64,000 nucleotides of DNA from Skermanella rosea (GTDB lineage: Bacteria > Pseudomonadota > Alphaproteobacteria > Azospirillales > Azospirillaceae). A model generated the notes under the pieces. The model was not told the origin of the DNA. It searched no databases and saw only the letters and a list, made by a program, of their open reading frames with translations. Numbering within the stretch: position 1 is the stretch's first letter; each line of letters starts with the position of its first letter. The DNA is taken from assembly GCF_016806835.2 (NCBI RefSeq), contig NZ_CP086111.1, forward strand, positions 1,347,001 to 1,411,000. The letters are read 5' to 3'. Shown piece by piece: positions 17,073-25,240 of the stretch. A program made the translations under genes and the position numbers.

Positions 17073-18872
17073 TCAGTGCGAGTGGCGCGGCATGCCGCTG
17101 GTGTGGACGATGTCCTGGTACTTGACCGCCATCTCCAGGCATCCGCCGTCCGAGAGCTGGCCGACCAAGCCGCGGTAGAGTTCCTGCCAGGGCGTCTGGT
17201 GCTTCAGCTCCGGCAGCTTGAGCGCCGCGCGGCGGGCCGCGATCTCCTCGTCGGAAGCGAGCAGGTCGACGCGGCGCTTGCGCAGGTCCACCCGCACCTT
17301 GTCGCCGGTCTTCAGCAGGGCGAGCCCGCCGCCGACCGCCGCCTCGGGCGAGGCGTTCAGGATCGACGGGCTGGCCGAGGTGCCGCTCTGGCGCCCGTCG
17401 CCGATCGTCGGCAGGGAGACGATGCCCCGCTTGATCAGGTGGTCGGGCGGCTGCATGTTCACCACCTCGGCGGAGCCGGGATAGCCGACGGTGCCGCAGC
17501 CGCGGATGAACAGGATGCAGTTCTCGTCGATGTCGAGCGACGGGTCGTTGATCCGCGAGTGGTATTCCTCCGGCCCGTCGAACACGATCGCCCGGCCCAC
17601 GAAGGCGTCGGGATCGTCCGGGTTGGACAGGTACTGCTTGCGGAACTCGGGGCTGATGACGCTGGTCTTCATCACCGCCGAATCGAACAGGTTGCCGCCC
17701 ATGACGAGCATGCCGGCTTCTTCCATCAGCGGCTTGTCGTAGGGACGGATCACGTCGTCGTCCGGATCGGGCGCCCGCTCGACGTTCTCGCCCATCGGCT
17801 TGCCGGTGACGGTCGGCGCGCCGGTGTGGATGCGGCCGGCCTTGATCAGTTCCTTCATGACCGTCGGGACGCCGCCGGCCCGGTGGAACGCTTCGCCCAG
17901 GTAGAATCCTGCCGGCTGGCAGTTGACCAGCAGCGGGACGTCGTGCCCGAACTTCTGCCAGTCTTCCAGCGTCAGGTCCACGCCGACATGGCGGGCGATC
18001 GAGATCAGGTGCGGCGGGGTGTTGGTCGAGGCGCCGATCGCGGAGGCGACCACGATGGCGTTCTCGAACGCTTCCCGGGTCATCACCTTGCGCGGGGTCA
18101 GGTCCTCGCGGACCATGTCCACGATCCGCTTGCCGGTCAGGTAGGCGATCTGGCCGCGCTCGCGGTAGGGGCCGGGGATCGCGGCGCAGCCCGGCAGGGA
18201 CATGCCCAGGGCCTCGGCGATCGAGTTCATCGACAGGGCGGTGCCCATGGTGTTGCAGTGGCCGACGCTGGGCGCCGACGAGCTGACCATGTCCATGAAC
18301 TCGTCATAGCCGATCTTGTCGGCGGCGAGCAGGCGGCGCGCCTCCCACACCACCGTGCCGGAGCCGGCGAGCTTGCCCTTGTAGTGGCCGTCCAGCATCG
18401 GGCCGCCCGACAGGACGATGGCCGGGATGTTGACGGTCGCGGCACCCGCCAGCATGGCTGGCGTGGTCTTGTCGCAGCCGGTGGTCAGCACGACGCCGTC
18501 GAGCGGATAGCCGTACAGGACCTCGACCAGGCCGAGATAGGACAGGGTCCGGTCGAGCGCCGCGGTCGGCCGCTTGCCGGTTTCCTGGATCGGGTGGACC
18601 GGAAATTCCAGCGGGATGCCGCCGGCTTCGCGGATGCCGTCCTTGACGCGGGACGCCAGTTCGATGTGGTGGCGGTTGCAGGGCGCCAGGTCGCTGCCGG
18701 TCTGGGCGATGCCGATGATCGGGCGGCCGGACTGGATCTCCTGCCGGGTAAGCCCGTAGTTCAGGTAGCGCTCGATGTAGAGGGCGGTCATGTCGGGGTT
18801 CGACGGATCGTCGAACCAGGCTTGGCTGCGCAGTCTGCCCGAGGCGTTCTTCGCGGATGTCTCTGAGGTCAT
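17073..18872 (-). CDS. IlvD/Edd-family sugar-acid dehydratase (xylonate dehydratase-like)
   Basis: 599 residues from ATG 18872, which is preceded on its strand by a strong GGAGGGAGGGGAG site; the open frame extends upstream without one. It is an Fe-S dehydratase of the IlvD/Edd family. Likely cluster ligands are C65 (APCNRHH), C133 (TTGCDKTTP) and C206 (VGHCNTMG). The opening [20 protein letters not shown] and the C-terminal PRHSH resemble Caulobacter-type D-xylonate dehydratase much more than biosynthetic IlvD. L-arabinonate dehydratase is the main alternative. It would yield 2-keto-3-deoxy-pentonate, matching the alpha-ketoglutaric semialdehyde dehydrogenase gene at 47.5 kb. Divergent from the next gene. 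Confidence 0.9.
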   Translation of the reverse strand: MTSETSAKNASGRLRSQAWFDDPSNPDMTALYIERYLNYGLTRQEIQSGRPIIGIAQTGSDLAPCNRHHIELASRVKDGIREAGGIPLEFPVHPIQETGKRPTAALDRTLSYLGLVEVLYGYPLDGVVLTTGCDKTTPAMLAGAATVNIPAIVLSGGPMLDGHYKGKLAGSGTVVWEARRLLAADKIGYDEFMDMVSSSAPSVGHCNTMGTALSMNSIAEALGMSLPGCAAIPGPYRERGQIAYLTGKRIVDMVREDLTPRKVMTREAFENAIVVASAIGASTNTPPHLISIARHVGVDLTLEDWQKFGHDVPLLVNCQPAGFYLGEAFHRAGGVPTVMKELIKAGRIHTGAPTVTGKPMGENVERAPDPDDDVIRPYDKPLMEEAGMLVMGGNLFDSAVMKTSVISPEFRKQYLSNPDDPDAFVGRAIVFDGPEEYHSRINDPSLDIDENCILFIRGCGTVGYPGSAEVVNMQPPDHLIKRGIVSLPTIGDGRQSGTSASPSILNASPEAAVGGGLALLKTGDKVRVDLRKRRVDLLASDEEIAARRAALKLPELKHQTPWQELYRGLVGQLSDGGCLEMAVKYQDIVHTSGMPRHSH

Positions 18873-19126
18873 GGTTCTCCCCTCCCTCCGTTCTTGTGAC
18901 CGCCAGTTTGGCTGGTATGGCAGTCCGGAACAATAGGGCGGAGGCAATAAATCTGCGGACGCAGGGTGAATGGCGCGGCGGAATCAGCCCGTCGCGCCCA
19001 GCCGGAATTGGCTAAAATTAACGATTTGTTGCCTCTCCTGATGGTATTCGACTCCTCTGGCAGTCGCGAGGCCTATGCGGGAAGAAAGATGAGCGCGCCC
19101 AACGGTCCAACCGGAGTGATGTGGCC

Positions 19127-20422
19127 ATGATGAATCGCCCGAGGCAGGATCGCCCGCCTCGCGACTGGGTACGCGTCAAGCCGGGGGAGAAGGCTGCGGC
19201 GGTTCCGGAAAAGCCGCAATACGACGACGAACGCCTGCTCAAGTTGCTGCAATCCGCCAAGCGCGAGTTGCAGGGACTTCGGCTGATTCATCTTCACCTG
19301 TCGCTCCTTCAGGACAAGAACTACGGCGACATCCACGAGATCAAGCGGGCAGTCCAGGCGATCGCCGACAATTCGGCTTATCTCCAGATGTTCACCCTGT
19401 CCAACGACGACGTGCTGATCCTGTACAAGGGCATCAAGTTCTCGACGATCACGGAGGCCTGCCAGAAGATCGAGAAGATGATGCTGTCCCGGACCAGGAT
19501 GACCGGGCCGAACGCCTACCGCGAGAACTCGCTCTACTCGATCATGGAGCTGTCGCTCAACTTCGTGAACGTCATCCGGTTCATCGAAGGCCTGGACAAG
19601 GACGGCGGCGGCGGGGATGCCTCCAAGGCGGCCACGAAGGAGCCGATCAGCCTGGAGGAACTGGCCAAGATCGAGCGCCAGATCGGAAACTTCGACCTGT
19701 CGCCCTTCATGCTCAACCAGCCGATCGTCGATATCCAGGCCCAGGAGGAGAACCGGCGCGAGTATTTCGAGGTCTACATCGCGGTCAAGTCCCTGGAGGA
19801 TCGCCTGAGCCCGGAGTTCGACCTCACGGCCAACCGGTGGCTGTTCAACTATTTCACGTCCAGCCTGGACCACGCGGTCCTGAAATCGCTGAACCACGGC
19901 GTCGACTTCATCCGGGGGCACAAGATCGGGCTCAACCTCAATCTGAGCACGATCATGTCATCGGCGTTCGTGAAGTTCGACGAGCGGCTGACCATGGAGC
20001 TGCGCGGCAACATCGTGCTGGAGATCAACAAGGCCGATCTGGTCGAGAACATCGACACCTACAAGGATGTCGTCGAGTTCGCGAACAACCGCGGCTACTC
20101 GATCTGCATCGACGGCATCACTCCGATGTGGGTCGAGCACATGGACCTGGAATACATGGCCTGCGACTATGCCAAGATGTTCTGGAGCAACGACCTTCTG
20201 GACATGGGCGAGGCCGCGCTGGAAAATTTCAGCGCGAAGATCCGCAGCCAGGAGAATTGCCGCTTCATCCTGGGCCGGTGCAGCACCGTGACCGGCCTGC
20301 TGTTCGCCCAGAAGCACGGCATCAACCTGGTCCAGGGGCGCATGGTCGATACCATCCTGCGCAAGGGCGTCAGGATCACGGACGCCCTGAAGATGGCCAA
20401 TATCATGGAGGCGGACGAGTGA
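19127..20422 (+). CDS. Degenerate EAL-domain-like protein
   Basis: About 431 residues, soluble. The N-terminal ~150 residues (LLKLLQSAKRELQGLRLIHL, and a segment with DDVLILYKG) are of unknown type. From about residue 200 the sequence follows the EAL fold: NQPIVDIQAQ, then YFEVYIAV where EAL would be, LNLNLSTIMS, VLEINKADLV, and C-terminal GINLVQGRMVDTIL. The EAL signature and the metal-binding acidic residues are not conserved, so it probably lacks c-di-GMP phosphodiesterase activity and may be a receptor or scaffold. GTG 19121 is an alternative start; GGAG upstream suits ATG 19127. Confidence 0.75.
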   Translation: MMNRPRQDRPPRDWVRVKPGEKAAAVPEKPQYDDERLLKLLQSAKRELQGLRLIHLHLSLLQDKNYGDIHEIKRAVQAIADNSAYLQMFTLSNDDVLILYKGIKFSTITEACQKIEKMMLSRTRMTGPNAYRENSLYSIMELSLNFVNVIRFIEGLDKDGGGGDASKAATKEPISLEELAKIERQIGNFDLSPFMLNQPIVDIQAQEENRREYFEVYIAVKSLEDRLSPEFDLTANRWLFNYFTSSLDHAVLKSLNHGVDFIRGHKIGLNLNLSTIMSSAFVKFDERLTMELRGNIVLEINKADLVENIDTYKDVVEFANNRGYSICIDGITPMWVEHMDLEYMACDYAKMFWSNDLLDMGEAALENFSAKIRSQENCRFILGRCSTVTGLLFAQKHGINLVQGRMVDTILRKGVRITDALKMANIMEADE

Positions 20423-20446
20423 GGGGCGGACCGATGCGGGGGGCGA

Positions 20447-20938
20447 TCAGCGTTTCAGGAACAGCAGGACGCCGTCGAACCAGTTCATGGCGATGAGGTC
20501 GGGTGACAGTTGGGTGATCCAGGAGCCCCGGTCGTAGGAGGGTCCGATGTCGCCACTTGCGCAGGTGATGAAATGGGTCGGGTGCGGAACGTCGGGGGAC
20601 GCGACGCCCATCGCGTCGGGCGAGGCGTCATAGGTTTCCTCGATCAGCGTCCGCAGCGGCAGGGCTTCCGTCGCGACGGCCGGCGACTTGCAGGTGTGGC
20701 CATCCATGGCGAGGCTGTCGCCGGCGACGTGGAGGCGCAGGGCCAGCAGGGCGGGATCGTCCGGTAGATAGGCGGTCACGCCCGCCGTGTTGACCTTGGC
20801 CGACGATGCCGACCAGGTACCGGCGAGGGCCGGCGGCACTTGGCCGGAGGCTGCCGGCGGCGCGTCGGCCACGCAACCTGCCAGCAGGAACGCGGCGGCC
20901 AGGGGTGCCCATGATCTTGCCGCGTTCCCGATGCTCAT
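20447..20938 (-). CDS. Small lipoprotein (163 aa)
   Basis: No family recognised. The signal is lipoprotein-type (RSWAPLAAAFLLAGC), and the lipobox Cys is about residue 22. The mature part contains GTWSASSAKVNTAG, a probable small beta-rich periplasmic domain, two Cys that could pair (HTCKSPA and ITCASGD), and an LLFLKR end. It faces the EAL-like gene convergently with a 24-bp gap and lies 57 bp downstream of the lysozyme gene on the same strand. Confidence 0.75.
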   Translation of the reverse strand: MSIGNAARSWAPLAAAFLLAGCVADAPPAASGQVPPALAGTWSASSAKVNTAGVTAYLPDDPALLALRLHVAGDSLAMDGHTCKSPAVATEALPLRTLIEETYDASPDAMGVASPDVPHPTHFITCASGDIGPSYDRGSWITQLSPDLIAMNWFDGVLLFLKR

Positions 20939-20995
20939 CGTCGAAAGCCCCTGTCACATGCCGATCCGGTCGGCCCGATGCGGTCGGCCGGGAGC

Positions 20996-21595
20996 TTACA
21001 CGGGCGTGTTGAACAGTTCCACTTCGAGATTGCGCCGGTTGACGAGGCCCTGGACCACCTGGCCGCCCGACTTGTTCCAGAGCTTGAAGCTCTCCGCCGC
21101 CGCGGCGAAGTCGCCCTTGTTGATGTTGGCGACGACCGAGCTGTTCTTGAAGTTGCCGCCGCCGATATTGTAGTCGAGCGACACCATCGCATCGAACTGG
21201 TTCTGGTTCACCGCGACCTTGACGTAGGTCTTGACGTCCTTCTCGTAGGGCGGAAGGGCGATGTTGAGCAACGCCTCCTCCTGCGCCTGGGTCAGGGTCA
21301 CGACGCCGGAATTGGCCTGGACGAAGGCCTTGGCGTTCTCGCCGGTCTTGCCCGCCGCCAGGGACAGGGTCTGCGCGGCGGCGGCGGAGACGCCGATATT
21401 CGTCAGGTCGGCAACGATCTGCGCCGCGGTGCGATGGCCGAGATCATAGCCCGGCCCGAGCGTCACGCCGCTGCTGCCGCCCGGCCAGTGGGGTTTGTTG
21501 CTGACGTTCTTCTGCGCTTCCCGATTGTAGAGGAAGGTCAGGCCGTTGGGGGAGACCCTCTTGTCGGCATTGGGGCCGCCGGCGTTTCCTGTCAT
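20996..21595 (-). CDS. Phage-type lysozyme/muramidase (pesticin-like, GH24-related)
   Basis: 199 residues. The N-terminal segment NGLTFLYNREAQ followed by GVTLGPGYDLGHRT matches the catalytic Glu plus TxGxGYDLG region of T4-lysozyme/pesticin-type muramidases. The later QFDAMVSLDYNIGGGNFKNS matches the conserved QxxALxSxxFNxG segment. It should cleave peptidoglycan between MurNAc and GlcNAc. No signal peptide is visible, so export would need a holin or another route, or lysis. No other phage genes are nearby. AT-richer sequence upstream (21600-21690) probably holds its promoter. Confidence 0.82.
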   Translation of the reverse strand: MTGNAGGPNADKRVSPNGLTFLYNREAQKNVSNKPHWPGGSSGVTLGPGYDLGHRTAAQIVADLTNIGVSAAAAQTLSLAAGKTGENAKAFVQANSGVVTLTQAQEEALLNIALPPYEKDVKTYVKVAVNQNQFDAMVSLDYNIGGGNFKNSSVVANINKGDFAAAAESFKLWNKSGGQVVQGLVNRRNLEVELFNTPV

Positions 21596-21721
21596 CGCAC
21601 ACCATAGTATTGAGTTGCATAGATCTAGCCCAATTGGCTAATCGGATAGTCTTATCGGGATAGATAAAAAGCAATATCTCTTTGGCGTGCAATGGATGGA
21701 GTCCCGGCACCGTAAAGGTTG

Positions 21722-22411
21722 TCAGATCTTCATGAAGACGACAGCGGCGCCCAGCGCCACGGTGCAGGCGGCAAGTACGCCCATGGCGATCCATACCCCT
21801 TTGTTCGCGCTGGCGGCGGGGCGCTGCTTGAGGCTGTTGTTCAGTTCGTGCAGGCTTTCGTCGATCCGCAGCAGGAACACCTCGATCCCGCCGACCTGCT
21901 GCTGAAGGGCCTCCTGGGCCGCCGCCAGAGCGTCGAGGCGCTGGTCCGCCCCGGGGGCGGCCTGCCCCTGCTTGAGCAGTTCGCGAAGGCCGCGCAGGAC
22001 CGTCTGCTGGTTGCGCTGGGTCGCGTCCATCAGGGCGGACATACGGAGCAGGGTCGGGCCGAGGACGCTTTCGGTCACGGCTTCGACGTCGGACGGCAGG
22101 CGCAGCGGGACGGTCTCGCCGGTGACGGGGGAGCGGGCGAGCGCGGTCGGCGCCTCGCCTTCGGCCAGGTCGAGGGCCGTTTCGAAGGCATGGCAGCCGT
22201 CCCCGACGCCGTTGGCCTTGAGGTCGTCGCGGGGCTGGTTGGCGAAGACCTTGGCGACCAACCGGTCGCCGACCCGGATCTCCACCTCCAGGTGGTCGGC
22301 CGGACGGGCGCGGTCCCAGGCCCATCCATAGAGCCGGCCGCCCTTGATCGCGTCGATCCGGCCGTCGATGTCGGCCGGCTGCGGGGCGAGTGTTTGTAGC
22401 ACTGCGGACAT
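21722..22411 (-). CDS. C-terminally membrane-anchored protein with a GWxxD module
   Basis: 229 residues from ATG 22411 (GGGAAA upstream); an in-frame TTG at 22435 is a weaker start. The N-terminal ~70 residues hold GRIDAIKGGRLYGWAWD...VEIRVGD...GCHAFE, a small beta module that also occurs in the glycosyltransferases of the neighbouring cluster. The middle (QRLDALAAAQEALQQQVGG) is a predicted coiled coil. The C-terminus is one membrane helix (GVWIAMGVLAACTVALGAAV), so the protein is probably tail-anchored. Function unknown; the module and position suggest a link to surface glycans. Confidence 0.8.
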   Translation of the reverse strand: MSAVLQTLAPQPADIDGRIDAIKGGRLYGWAWDRARPADHLEVEIRVGDRLVAKVFANQPRDDLKANGVGDGCHAFETALDLAEGEAPTALARSPVTGETVPLRLPSDVEAVTESVLGPTLLRMSALMDATQRNQQTVLRGLRELLKQGQAAPGADQRLDALAAAQEALQQQVGGIEVFLLRIDESLHELNNSLKQRPAASANKGVWIAMGVLAACTVALGAAVVFMKI

Positions 22412-22494
22412 TCGAATTTCCCGTACTGCGGACAAGTGCGTGGCGGCACTTTCTTATGCTTGGCTGTCCGGCACCTGATGCTAGCCGGTTCGCC

Positions 22495-22590
22495 GTAGGT
22501 CGGCCTCGGCCGAAGGCCGACGCCGACAGCGTGGCTGGAACGTTGATGCAGGGTGTCGGCGTTCGCCCTGACGGGCGAAGGCCGATCTAC
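22495..22590 (+). repeat. Imperfect long hairpin bounded by GTAGGTCGGC / GCCGATCTAC
   Basis: GTAGGTCGGC at 22495-22504 and GCCGATCTAC at 22581-22590 are inverted with one mismatch. Between them are further short GC palindromes (for example CGGCCGAAGGCCG and CGCCCTGACGGGCG). A shorter form of the same end (GTAGGTCGGC...GGCTAC) occurs at 43816-43838. Both copies sit within about 80 bp of a CCGGATCAAGTCCGG element. Confidence 0.6.
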
Positions 22591-22609
22591 GACCGCCCCC
22601 TTCTCGTCA

Positions 22610-22638
22610 TTCGCGGATCAAGTCCGGTCATGACGGAG
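22610..22638 (+). repeat. REP-like palindrome, copy 2
   Basis: GCGGATCAAGTCCGGTCATGACGG, with one mismatch in the stem compared with the other two copies. It starts 4 bp before the stop end of the pyruvyl transferase gene region on the complementary strand, in the 230-bp gap before the membrane-anchored protein gene. It could act as a transcription or mRNA 3'-end barrier. Confidence 0.65.
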
Positions 22639-22641
22639 AAG

Positions 22642-23823
22642 TTATGCCACCTGGAGGCGGCGGGGACGCGCGACGCCGTGGTGCATCTTGTGGTCGATGA
22701 AGTTCTCGTCGAGGAAGGCGCGCATGTCGCGGAAGCGCTGGTAGTAGGTGCGGTTGAAGCGGTCGAACCGCGCCTGGTCCCAGTAGTCCTCCAGCACGAA
22801 GGGCTTCTGCGAGAACACGTCGTAGCAGGGGATCGCGAAGGTCTCGGCGAACTCCACGGTCCGGCTGTCATAGCTGAAATAGATCGACGGCGTGCGGTTG
22901 GCGAGCGCCATCAGGTTGCCGTGCAGGCGGTAACCCAGCACGAGATCCTTGGAGCGCACCAAGTCCTCGTAGTCGGAGACGACGTCGGAATACCAGAGCT
23001 TGGTCTTGTAAAGCTCCTCCATCTCGGCGTCGAGGAACCACTTGCCGATCCAGCCATTGTTCTTCAGCTCGGCCAGGGCGTGGGCCTTCTGCTCGTCGGT
23101 GCCCCAGAGCAGCTTCTTCTCCTCGACCTCGCCCTGCATCATCATGACGATGTCGAAGCGGCGGGCCATCTCCTTGACCACGTCGCGGTGGCGGGTCAGG
23201 TAGGTCTCGATGTTCTGGGCGTAGGCGGCCGAGACCTCGCGGCGCATGGTGAACCCGACCTTCTTCACCTGGTCGAGCGGCGGCAGGTCGATGCGCAGGT
23301 CGGGATCGTTGTTGCGGAAGGCGGTCGGGCAGCCGACGATCCGGACGTTCTTGATGCCCAGGTCCCACAGCACTTCCGCGGTGTAGGTGCCGCGCACGCC
23401 GAGCGACGCGGACTTGTCGGCGATGATGCTCCAGATCCGCTTGCTCTGGTCGGACAGCTGGAGCTTGCCTTCCACCGGGGCCTGCGCGCCGACGCCGAAG
23501 GCCAGGATCGGAATCTTCAGCTTGGGCAGGACCTGCTCGGCGTTCTCCCAGTCCATGTGGCTGTGGATGTAGTTCGAGCCGCGCAGGAAGACATAGTCGT
23601 ATTCGGCGTTGTAGCGCTCGACGTCGCCCGGCTTGACGTTGCGGATCGCCAGGACGTCGAGCTTGTCGTAGTTCAGCAGCTTCAGCGAGGAGTCGAAGAC
23701 GAAGGCGTCGCCGATGTTGTGATAGTGGTCGATGTGCTTCTGGACCTGCTGGTACTCGTACCAGCGGACGCAGTCGTGGTTATAGACTTCGCCCGACGGG
23801 ATCATGACGAGGATCTTGGCCAA
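22642..23823 (-). CDS. Polysaccharide pyruvyl transferase family protein
   Basis: 393 residues, CsaB/WcaK-like. Two Rossmann-like halves are visible: an N-terminal part with HNIGDAFVFDS and DYVFLRGSNYIHSHMDW, and a C-terminal part with the family motif LGYRLHGNLMALANRTPSI. The family transfers pyruvate from PEP to sugars of surface polysaccharides to give ketals. It is the last gene of a minus-strand glycosyltransferase chain and starts 52 bp after the stop of the preceding GT4 gene. A GGAGAAA site precedes the ATG. Confidence 0.88.
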   Translation of the reverse strand: MAKILVMIPSGEVYNHDCVRWYEYQQVQKHIDHYHNIGDAFVFDSSLKLLNYDKLDVLAIRNVKPGDVERYNAEYDYVFLRGSNYIHSHMDWENAEQVLPKLKIPILAFGVGAQAPVEGKLQLSDQSKRIWSIIADKSASLGVRGTYTAEVLWDLGIKNVRIVGCPTAFRNNDPDLRIDLPPLDQVKKVGFTMRREVSAAYAQNIETYLTRHRDVVKEMARRFDIVMMMQGEVEEKKLLWGTDEQKAHALAELKNNGWIGKWFLDAEMEELYKTKLWYSDVVSDYEDLVRSKDLVLGYRLHGNLMALANRTPSIYFSYDSRTVEFAETFAIPCYDVFSQKPFVLEDYWDQARFDRFNRTYYQRFRDMRAFLDENFIDHKMHHGVARPRRLQVA

Positions 23824-23875
23824 GGGATTTCTCCTGGTGACTTTTTGACAGGTTGGAAGCGGCGGTTGGGAAGAT

Positions 23876-25240
23876 CTAGAGGGGCTGGGCCACGGCGCGG
23901 TCCAGCACCTGCGTGCCCTGCGCCGCGGCGGGTTTCGCCGGGATGTCCTGCGCGGCGGAGGCGCCGAGCAGGGCGTTGAAGATCTCGGTGTGCCGGCGGG
24001 CGCATTCCTGCCGGTCGATCGGCCGCTTGATCCGGGCGCGCAGCCGGTCCCACAGATCCGGGGTGCGGAGCACGTCGGTCAGGCGGTCGACCAGGTCCTC
24101 CACGCTGGCGTTGCGGAAATGCAGGCCGTCCACGTTGGCGGTGACCTTCTCGGCCATGCCGCCGATATTGCTGGCGATGACCGGGCGGCCGTGCAGGAAG
24201 GCTTCCTGGATCACGACCGGCGAGTTCTCCCACCAGATCGACGGGATGATCAGCCAGTCCACGTCCTTCATCAGGCTGGGCAGTTCCGCGGAGCGGTAGC
24301 TGCCGTAGAAGCGGACGCGGTTGCCGGCCTTCTCCGTCAATTCGTTGAACTTCTTCTGGAAGGCCTCGGGCTGGCGTTCCAGGTTGCCGCCGAAGATCAT
24401 CAGCGCGCTGTCGTCGCCCCAGTCCTTGTCGGAGACACGCGACACCGCCTCGACCAGCACGTGCAGGCCCTTGAACTCGGTCACCTGGCCGAAGAAGCCG
24501 AAGCGGTTGCGGCGGCCGCCCTTGGGCAGGGGACGGGGCGGCACGATGTCCTCCACCGTCAGGCCGTTCTCGATCATGCGGAACTTCTCGCGCGGCAGGC
24601 CCCAGTCGACGTAGCGGTCGATCAGGAATTCGCTCGGGCTGACATAGAAGTCCGCCATCTCCAGGAAGGTCTTGAGGAAGGCCTCGCGCTTGAAGAACTG
24701 GCTCTCCGGGATGTGGGGGAAGCAGTTGGTGCATTCCGCCGGCGAGGAGCGGTAGCACAGCGTGTTGCGGCTGGTCTTCACCATCTGGCCGTGATGGTGG
24801 CAGATCGACAGGTATTCGTGGAAGGTCACCACGACCGGGACCCGCGGCAGCGCCTGCTTGATCGCGAAGATCGTCTCCACCCCCAAGCCCAGGAAATGGT
24901 GGAAATTGATCACGTCGGGCTGGAGGTCCACCACGTAGCGGACGAAGTCCTGGCGCAGGCCGGGAAGATTCCGGTTCGAGCAGCGGAAATGGTCGTAGTC
25001 GTTGGCGTAGTAGAGGATCTCGCGCTCCTTCTGGCGGAGGCTCATCAGGGCGCTGTCCTTGTGCCGGTTGACCGGCGGGCCGACGCGGGCGAGGTAGAAG
25101 CTCTCCCAGCCCGGCAGGTCGTGGATGCCGTTGAACAGGTTGTAGGACGCCACCTCGGCGCCGCCGAGCGAGAAGGTCGGGTGGCCGTGGCTGATGATGA
25201 GGACTCGCTTGTCCGTCTTGACGCTGTCGGTGACGGTCAT
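23876..25240 (-). CDS. Glycosyltransferase family 4 protein
   Basis: 454 residues, GT-B fold. The N-terminus SHGHPTFSLGGAEVASYNLF gives the donor-independent Rossmann half, and the C-terminal half has PSIWWENSPVVIQEAFLHGR, the GT4 EX7E region. An insertion near residue 180 carries Cx7Cx2C (CYRSSPAECTNC) and is shared with the GT4 at 27.4-28.7 kb, suggesting a small zinc site. The two are clear paralogues. The start overlaps the stop of the preceding GT2 gene by ATGA. Confidence 0.92.
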   Translation of the reverse strand: MTVTDSVKTDKRVLIISHGHPTFSLGGAEVASYNLFNGIHDLPGWESFYLARVGPPVNRHKDSALMSLRQKEREILYYANDYDHFRCSNRNLPGLRQDFVRYVVDLQPDVINFHHFLGLGVETIFAIKQALPRVPVVVTFHEYLSICHHHGQMVKTSRNTLCYRSSPAECTNCFPHIPESQFFKREAFLKTFLEMADFYVSPSEFLIDRYVDWGLPREKFRMIENGLTVEDIVPPRPLPKGGRRNRFGFFGQVTEFKGLHVLVEAVSRVSDKDWGDDSALMIFGGNLERQPEAFQKKFNELTEKAGNRVRFYGSYRSAELPSLMKDVDWLIIPSIWWENSPVVIQEAFLHGRPVIASNIGGMAEKVTANVDGLHFRNASVEDLVDRLTDVLRTPDLWDRLRARIKRPIDRQECARRHTEIFNALLGASAAQDIPAKPAAAQGTQVLDRAVAQPL

